In this document: positions 5,853-11,192 of the stretch, in pieces | Layout: each line of letters opens with the position of its first letter | Numbering within the stretch: position 1 is the first letter of the stretch | Assembly (NCBI GenBank): GCA_035606335.1 | Contig: DATNFP010000206.1 | Location: 1-11,192 of the forward strand | Length of the DNA: 11,192 nt | Reading direction: 5' to 3' | Origin: DATNFP01 sp035606335 | Lineage (GTDB): Bacteria; Bacteroidota; Bacteroidia; Chitinophagales; Chitinophagaceae | The notes under the pieces: model-generated | Told to the model about the DNA's origin: nothing | Databases searched by the model: none | Seen by the model: the letters and a program-made list of their open reading frames with translations, nothing else | Position numbers and translations under genes: made by a program

Positions 5853-5884
5853 AAAAATGCCCACGAAAATCGTGAGCATTTTTT
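5853..5884 (-). terminator. Intrinsic terminator after the large adhesin gene
   Basis: Arms 5857-5866 and 5870-5879 form a 10-bp stem with a 3-base loop. On the minus strand it is fully paired with one G-U and is followed by TTTTTGTTTT. On the plus strand one pair is a C-A mismatch, though a T-run also follows, so it may act weakly both ways. It lies 20 bases past the stop codon of the 1453-residue protein. Confidence 0.85.
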
Positions 5885-5904
5885 ACCTAAGATTAATTTT
5901 AAAA

Positions 5905-8900
5905 TTATCGTATTAAAGTCAATGTGCCTTTGAAAGTTTGCAAAGAACCATCAGGGAATCCAACACGGATCAGGTAACTATAGTCGCCAATATCCTGCGG
6001 AACACCGTTCCAGGTACCATCCCAGCCCCTGTTGTCTTCGCTTTTATACACTTCCTGTCCCCAGCGGTTGAATACTCTGAATTCTACGATCTTCTCAATA
6101 GTTAAATTAGAGACGCGGAACACATCGTTCTTGCCATCTCCATTAGGAGAGAACGCGGATGGAACATTTACTGCTCCATGATAGTTGATGGAAATATTTA
6201 CTGAATCACTTGAAGAGCAACCATCCTGGCCAACACCTGTAACCACATATTTCATAGGCTGCTGAGGTGTAGCAACAGGATTTACAATATTTGGGTTATT
6301 GAGCGCTGTAGCAGGCCACCAGCTGTAAGTGGTAGCTCCTATAGCGTATAACTGAACACTGGAACCTATTATTATTGTAGTATCATGATTTACGATCTTT
6401 ACCTGCGGGATCGGCTTGATATCTATTTCTGCCGTAAGGGTATCACTACAGCTAACACTGTCTGATACAACTACCTGGTATGTTGTGGTATCGGTAGGTG
6501 TCGCTATCGGGTTGGCACATTTAGCGCAGCTAAGTGATGTAGCGGGTTGGTAGCCGTTTTGATACCATTGATACTTAAATCCACCTTTAGCTACAAATTG
6601 TACTTTACCACCGGCACACAAAGAAGTATCTATGGGAGCCACGGTAAAGTTATGTATTGGTACATACAGGCTCACAGAATCATGCACCAGGCACTGGTTC
6701 TTACCCTCTGTGTATACATAGTATTTAGTGGTCTTTGGCACATAAGCTACAGGATTGGCAACTGTGGAATCCGACAAATAAGTGCCCGGAGTCCATGTAA
6801 AATGGAACTCAGAATCCTGTGGAGCCGGACAGAATCCAAAGGTCATTATAGGACGCTGAGTATATGTCCCATCGTTTGTACCACCACCGGCACCAGTACA
6901 CATATCTCCAAAACTATAATTATATTTACCTATCATTGAAGTATATGGCGTATGCGTATCTGTAGTAAACATTTCCACAAAGTGTTCATCCGGACTACCA
7001 TAGCAAAATTGCACAACTAAATTTTGTGTAGTATCCCAATTATACGTCGTCAAATTAAATGGACATAAAACCGGACTCCCTGGAGTAAATGTTATTGGGC
7101 CAGTTGCTGCATATACAGGTGTAAGTCCAACATTTACATAATCTGAGGCATTATTAAAAGAAGACTTATTTGTACAACCAATAGAAATTGTAAAACTATC
7201 AACATAGTTTTCACCTGTATAGTTAACACTAGCCGGGTCAATATAAAAATCAAGTTCTCTTAGAGTTCCTGACGTTAAACCAGCAGCCATTAGCTCAGGT
7301 GCCGTAATAAGCATTTGAGAAAGCATTTGTGGCTCATAAAACGGAGGCCCATAGCTTCCCGGAGCGGTACTACTACCAAATACATTTGCAGTCTGCGGGT
7401 TGACACAGCTTACAGGATTATCGGTGCCACAAGCAAGATTTAATAGCTTTTTAGGTCCATGCCCTACTGCATCCAATTGGAAATATCCGGGGCGACACAA
7501 TATCTGGCTCGTCGGTATTGTTGTTACAGAGTTAGAGTTATCAACAGTTATGTGAGTAGTATCTGTTCCCACACAATTAGGATCAGTGGCAGATGCTACC
7601 TGTACCACATAGTTTTGATTATTGGTTAAACCTGAAGATGTTGGATCAGAGATAGTTGTACTATTCAGATCTGTAGATGGTGACCATTTATAAGTGAATG
7701 TGGCCGGAGAGCAAGCTCCAAATTCAGTTTCAGGACGGGCTGGAGCATTCTGTTCACCAGCATCATTGTATTGATTCGACGCACCACATCCACTTGTAAC
7801 AGTACCAACGCCAGGATAATTGAACAATAACCAATAGCTGCTATTATAAGGAGTGCTTACAACATATACGTCAGCACTATTATCACTGTAGTCCCCTGAT
7901 CTGTATCTGTTAGCATAACAAACTTCTACTACTATGTTTGAAACGCCATCCCAATAATAAGGAGTAGGAAAGTTAAATGTATGCCAGCCTTTGCTGTTTA
8001 TCACCTCATAGCTACTGCTATATACAGTAGATAAAGGATAATAGTTAAACTTGGTACTGCTCAACTGCTGATCCGCAGTACAAGCCATACCGATCTGATA
8101 ATTCAAAAATGAATCTCTTGATGTAGTAGCTGTATAAGAAGCCACATTGAATGCTATAGAGGTCAGGTTCCCTGCATGAATTCCCGCATTTATCAAATCG
8201 GAAGCATAATAAAGTATCTGCAGTCTTCCTCCTCCCTGTACTTCTGGCCAGTCTAAAAAAGGAGTTGGTCGGTAATTGGGATAGTTGGAACGCTGACTTA
8301 TAGATAACGTCTTCCCCTGATCTATATTTACTACTGTTCCGGAACATGTGCTGGTGGATAATCCGCAGGCTTGTGTGGAGGCATTAACGCTTAGGTTAAT
8401 GCTACCCTGCGGGCATATTGTCGCGTTTTCTGGGATTATGTGCACAATAGGCGCTACACCTTTTATAGTCACAGTAGTGCTGTCTTTATATTTACAGCCA
8501 TTTACATCAGTTACATACAGGAAATACTTTGTTGTAACAAGCGGCGTGGCTGTTGGATTTTTTATTGAAGAATCACTCAAGGTCGCCGCAGGCGTCCATG
8601 CACGTGAAGCATCGGTTTTTCCAGGTACCACAGTGTACGAAAGCGTAGTAGACTGATTAGCACATATTGTGGCCGGAGTAGGTACGCTTATACTAATAGG
8701 ATTGTCACGGCTCACAACAATGGTATCAGCTTGCGAACATGCTATGGGCAGAACACTAGTGTTTACCGTTACTATATATTTATATATCCCTGGTCCAGCC
8801 CATGTAGTAGTCGGGCTATCTATATTGGGGTTGCTCAAATTCAATGGGAATCCACCCAATGAGTCAGTCCATGTATAGCTGGTACCCGGAGGGCCAACAA

Positions 8901-10266
8901 CATACAACTGAGTAGGCAAAGAGGTAGGACCACAATAAGCAAAGCTATCAGGTGAATAAATAGAAGATAATACTTTTATAATTACGGTAGAATAGCTCTT
9001 TTGTACGACAGGGTCAGAGCTGCTCAAACAGCTTGAATCAGAAGCTGTAAATACAACCGTATGAATTCCTATATCAGAACCGGTAGGTGTCCAGCTAAAG
9101 GTACCACTCACACTTGCTGTGGCGCTACCTATTGTACTAAAAGACGATCCCGGAATAGCGGTTTTATTATCAGAACTCATGTATAATTTGAACAAAGAAG
9201 AAACAGTGTCCACCGCATTGATATTAAATTTCAATAAAGTGCCGGGGCAAACATCAATTGTATCATATCCTTCCAGATTTCCACCTACCATACTTTGAGG
9301 AGTAGTATCTATAGTGGGTGGTGGATATGGTGCAGTACAAGTTATAACACTATAATTTACTTCCCTGTCATTATAAGAAAGTTGTGCCCCTGAGTAATAA
9401 TCATAACTATAAGTACGGAAACCTACGAGGTAATGACCGGGAGTACTTGAGTTAAATGTAGCCTGTCCTGTACCAGGATTTACTAAGTAAGGATCACTTG
9501 CAATGGCATTTACAGGATGGTTAAGGTCAAACCCAACATTGTAGACACCAGCATTTCCATAGTTAGCAGGAGTACCTGTAGAATAGTATAAACGATTATT
9601 AAAAGTAGCGAGAGAATCCGCACTACCATCAGGATCATAAGGACCAGTCGGATAAACAACATGCTGATTAGCACATAAATAGGCCGGCAAAGCAGGGTAA
9701 GCATATCTTGGAGTACTGGCATTATAACGTGCCTGATTATTTATTAAAGCGATCAAGGCAGGTTCATGATAGGATGTAACTGAAGGGTCAAGATCATCAT
9801 AGTTAGTACGATTATTAGATGTGTTCCATATAAAAACCCAATCTGAACATGCTTTGGGCACAGACATAGTATCTGAGTAAGTCGTTACCGTATAGCCAGG
9901 ATAAGTAGCACTTGCAGAATTACAGCTATTCAGGCTTGAATATGCAGGACAAAGCTGATCTACAGTATCTGTAGTACCGGGGTATAAAGTTACTTGTATA
10001 TACTTCGGAGCATAACAAGTATTTGATGTAACATTTACGGTTTCCGTTTTTGCAGGTACGGAGGATGTGGATGGCGTACACAAAGTGTATACCACCAAAT
10101 TCACCCTGTACTTTAAAATACTGGGACTTGTGCCGATATAATCAACATATAAATCCGCCGCCGCATAACCTGAGCTAAACTGGGCAAATCCTTTGTTAGC
10201 ATCCAGTAAGGACAAAAGCAATACTAAAAAAGTTGTAATGGTTATTGATCTAGATTTTAAGAGCAT
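5905..10266 (-). CDS. Large T9SS-secreted adhesin-like protein with type B C-terminal domain
   Basis: The gene encodes 1453 residues with a signal peptide at 1-28 (cleavage GFA before Gln29). Residues 30-310 resemble the N-terminal region of gliding-motility-associated surface proteins: an AADLYVDYIGTS opening, a Cys-containing YTLC turn, a CAN...DPDGSADSL block near 198-219, and a GTGQATFNSSTPGHYLVGF block near 265-283. Ig/PKD-like repeats follow (about 330-432, 440-520, 525-602, 607-908, 915-1202, 1208-1283, 1287-1361), several with the signature NPxATPxxTTxYxVxVxDxxxC. Repeats 607-908 and 915-1202 each hold a large inserted domain (about 630-852 and 936-1148). The end, 1368-1453 (VPSAFSPNGDGKNDVF ... 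FNRWGQEVY ... GWDGTWNG), is the type B sorting domain that directs export through the type IX system and surface attachment. Ligand unknown. It is probably co-transcribed with the upstream paralog, 60 bp away. Confidence 0.92.
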   Translation of the reverse strand: MLLKSRSITITTFLVLLLSLLDANKGFAQFSSGYAAADLYVDYIGTSPSILKYRVNLVVYTLCTPSTSSVPAKTETVNVTSNTCYAPKYIQVTLYPGTTDTVDQLCPAYSSLNSCNSASATYPGYTVTTYSDTMSVPKACSDWVFIWNTSNNRTNYDDLDPSVTSYHEPALIALINNQARYNASTPRYAYPALPAYLCANQHVVYPTGPYDPDGSADSLATFNNRLYYSTGTPANYGNAGVYNVGFDLNHPVNAIASDPYLVNPGTGQATFNSSTPGHYLVGFRTYSYDYYSGAQLSYNDREVNYSVITCTAPYPPPTIDTTPQSMVGGNLEGYDTIDVCPGTLLKFNINAVDTVSSLFKLYMSSDNKTAIPGSSFSTIGSATASVSGTFSWTPTGSDIGIHTVVFTASDSSCLSSSDPVVQKSYSTVIIKVLSSIYSPDSFAYCGPTSLPTQLYVVGPPGTSYTWTDSLGGFPLNLSNPNIDSPTTTWAGPGIYKYIVTVNTSVLPIACSQADTIVVSRDNPISISVPTPATICANQSTTLSYTVVPGKTDASRAWTPAATLSDSSIKNPTATPLVTTKYFLYVTDVNGCKYKDSTTVTIKGVAPIVHIIPENATICPQGSINLSVNASTQACGLSTSTCSGTVVNIDQGKTLSISQRSNYPNYRPTPFLDWPEVQGGGRLQILYYASDLINAGIHAGNLTSIAFNVASYTATTSRDSFLNYQIGMACTADQQLSSTKFNYYPLSTVYSSSYEVINSKGWHTFNFPTPYYWDGVSNIVVEVCYANRYRSGDYSDNSADVYVVSTPYNSSYWLLFNYPGVGTVTSGCGASNQYNDAGEQNAPARPETEFGACSPATFTYKWSPSTDLNSTTISDPTSSGLTNNQNYVVQVASATDPNCVGTDTTHITVDNSNSVTTIPTSQILCRPGYFQLDAVGHGPKKLLNLACGTDNPVSCVNPQTANVFGSSTAPGSYGPPFYEPQMLSQMLITAPELMAAGLTSGTLRELDFYIDPASVNYTGENYVDSFTISIGCTNKSSFNNASDYVNVGLTPVYAATGPITFTPGSPVLCPFNLTTYNWDTTQNLVVQFCYGSPDEHFVEMFTTDTHTPYTSMIGKYNYSFGDMCTGAGGGTNDGTYTQRPIMTFGFCPAPQDSEFHFTWTPGTYLSDSTVANPVAYVPKTTKYYVYTEGKNQCLVHDSVSLYVPIHNFTVAPIDTSLCAGGKVQFVAKGGFKYQWYQNGYQPATSLSCAKCANPIATPTDTTTYQVVVSDSVSCSDTLTAEIDIKPIPQVKIVNHDTTIIIGSSVQLYAIGATTYSWWPATALNNPNIVNPVATPQQPMKYVVTGVGQDGCSSSDSVNISINYHGAVNVPSAFSPNGDGKNDVFRVSNLTIEKIVEFRVFNRWGQEVYKSEDNRGWDGTWNGVPQDIGDYSYLIRVGFPDGSLQTFKGTLTLIR

Positions 10267-10295
10267 GTTTGTCTCTTTGAATTTTTATTAAAAAA

Positions 10296-10309
10296 CTTGT
10301 TTATCCGAC
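10296..10309 (-). promoter_or_regulatory. Single motif resembling the small-gene upstream repeats
   Basis: Minus-strand GTCGGATAAACAAG, 30 bases before the ATG of the large adhesin, differs from GTCGGATGAAACAAG upstream of small gene A by one missing base. It occurs once and lacks 21-bp-spaced partners, so it could be chance. I see no convincing -7 box in this 60-base gap. Confidence 0.2.
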
Positions 10310-10326
10310 TTAACTAACAAATGTCA

Positions 10327-11192
10327 TTATCTTAACAATGTAATGTTACCTTGTTTGTAAAACCTCTTACCCCTGAAAGTATATGCTTCTACGACATATA
10401 CATATACGCCCATGGGCTGTGGCTGTCCATTGAAGGTGCCATCCCATCCCTGGTTAATGTCTGAGGTTTCGAACATTTTTTGACCCCACCTGTCGTATAT
10501 AACAAAACTCTTCAGAGTTGCTTCTCCTGTATGTACTACCTTCAACAAGTTGTTGGGTCCATTACCCGGGCTAAAGGCATTAGGAACATTGATGTACGAA
10601 TCTAATGATACATATACTTCCATTGAATCTTTAGCTTTACAACCACCTTCTGTTGCGCCATTTACTATATATCTTGTGTTCACATCAGGTGTTGCCACAG
10701 GATTGGATATTGTATCGGAGCTTAGGCCCAACGGCGGGAACCAGCTAAAATATAAACAGTTGCCACCTGGGTCCATTTGATAAGACTCACCGGGGTAAAT
10801 GGTAACAGAATCAGGCAGATCAATTACGGCTCCTGCTTTAACTGCTACAGAAACTGATACTGTATCAAGACAACCATCAACATTAACTCCATATACTGTA
10901 TAGGTCGAAGAAATTAAAGGATACGCTTTGGTAGTCAAAGTATTTGTATCGGTAAGGAAAGCCCCGGGGCTCCAGAGCACATGGGCTATTGAGTCTCCGC
11001 TCACATGAAGATGAGCTGTATCTCCCGGACAGATCGATGTGTCGGCCGAGCCCTTCAGGAAGCTTACGGAGAATACCGTGATATGCAAACTGTCCTTGCC
11101 TTTACATCCATCAGGTGTCGATACCGTAAAGGTCATCTCTGTTGTCTTGGTACCTGTAAATATTGCATTTTCCAGTGTCGGATTGTTTACTG
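10327..11192 (-). CDS. T9SS type B sorting-domain surface protein, 5' part outside window
   Basis: The frame is open through the right edge, leaving 287 C-terminal residues; the Met codon at 11136 is internal to an Ig-like repeat and is not the start. The visible part holds the end of one Ig/PKD-like repeat (to about ITVFS), two complete repeats (SICPGDTAHLHV ... DTVSVSVAV; VTIYPGESYQM ... DSMEVYV with NPVATP between), and a C-terminal domain VPNAFSPGNGPNNLLKVV ... YDRWGQKMF ... GWDGTFNG ... GNITLLR. This is the type B T9SS signal with GNGPNN where the downstream paralog has the usual NGDGKND. It is therefore a cell-surface or secreted protein exported through the type IX system, probably of adhesin type. 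The stop is 60 bp upstream of the large adhesin gene with no terminator in between, which suggests one operon. Confidence 0.9.
   Translation of the reverse strand, partial: VNNPTLENAIFTGTKTTEMTFTVSTPDGCKGKDSLHITVFSVSFLKGSADTSICPGDTAHLHVSGDSIAHVLWSPGAFLTDTNTLTTKAYPLISSTYTVYGVNVDGCLDTVSVSVAVKAGAVIDLPDSVTIYPGESYQMDPGGNCLYFSWFPPLGLSSDTISNPVATPDVNTRYIVNGATEGGCKAKDSMEVYVSLDSYINVPNAFSPGNGPNNLLKVVHTGEATLKSFVIYDRWGQKMFETSDINQGWDGTFNGQPQPMGVYVYVVEAYTFRGKRFYKQGNITLLR

Noticed and set aside
8045..8878. Several frames of 69-102 codons over the large adhesin
   Set aside because: They lie wholly within the 1453-codon gene in other frames or on the other strand and show no recognisable domain.
10327..11136. 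Reading the right-hand gene as complete from the ATG at 11136
   Set aside because: The frame stays open to the window edge, there is no signal peptide, and the Met falls within an Ig-like repeat.

Overview
The window comes from a member of the Bacteroidota, most likely a gliding-type lineage such as Chitinophagia. The support is a GldB lipoprotein, a DUF3078 protein, two surface proteins with the type B C-terminal signal of the type IX secretion system (T9SS), and promoters resembling the Bacteroidota -7 box TAnnTTTG. I see no RNA genes, CRISPR array, transposase or integrase, and no gene-free stretch longer than about 200 bases.

Left part (1-4441). A minus-strand pair, gldB followed by a DUF3078 gene that runs off the left edge, diverges from a plus-strand pair: a PorT-like outer-membrane beta-barrel gene and nadE, the glutamine-dependent NAD+ synthetase. 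GldB beside nadE is a linkage known in Flavobacteria. Here gldC does not follow gldB; DUF3078 takes its place. The divergent region (about 1738-1823) holds a promoter-like box in each direction and a perfect 9-bp inverted repeat touching the gldB start codon.

Middle part (4349-5850). This is the most unusual region. Two minus-strand genes for small secreted cysteine-containing proteins lie in tandem. Each is preceded by nearly the same 125-130 bp upstream region, which carries three copies of a 10-bp motif spaced 21 bp apart. Each gene lies just downstream (in window coordinates) of a copy of the nadE 3' end. One copy is the true end of nadE; the other is an orphan fragment at 5066-5191. Over its last 31 codons the orphan differs from nadE at seven bases, all silent third positions. 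The flanks are thus well conserved, while the mature parts of the two proteins are strongly diverged. This looks like a duplicated or imported cassette with a fast-changing core.

Right part (5905-11192). A minus-strand gene for a 1453-residue T9SS-secreted adhesin-like protein lies 60 bp downstream of another T9SS type B protein whose 5' end is beyond the window. In the large protein, two Ig-like repeats are each interrupted at the same structural position by a related domain of 210-225 residues bracketed by cysteines.

As a whole the window is mainly cell-envelope and surface biology: a gliding lipoprotein, an outer-membrane barrel, small secreted proteins and large adhesins. nadE is the housekeeping anchor next to which the variable material has accumulated.
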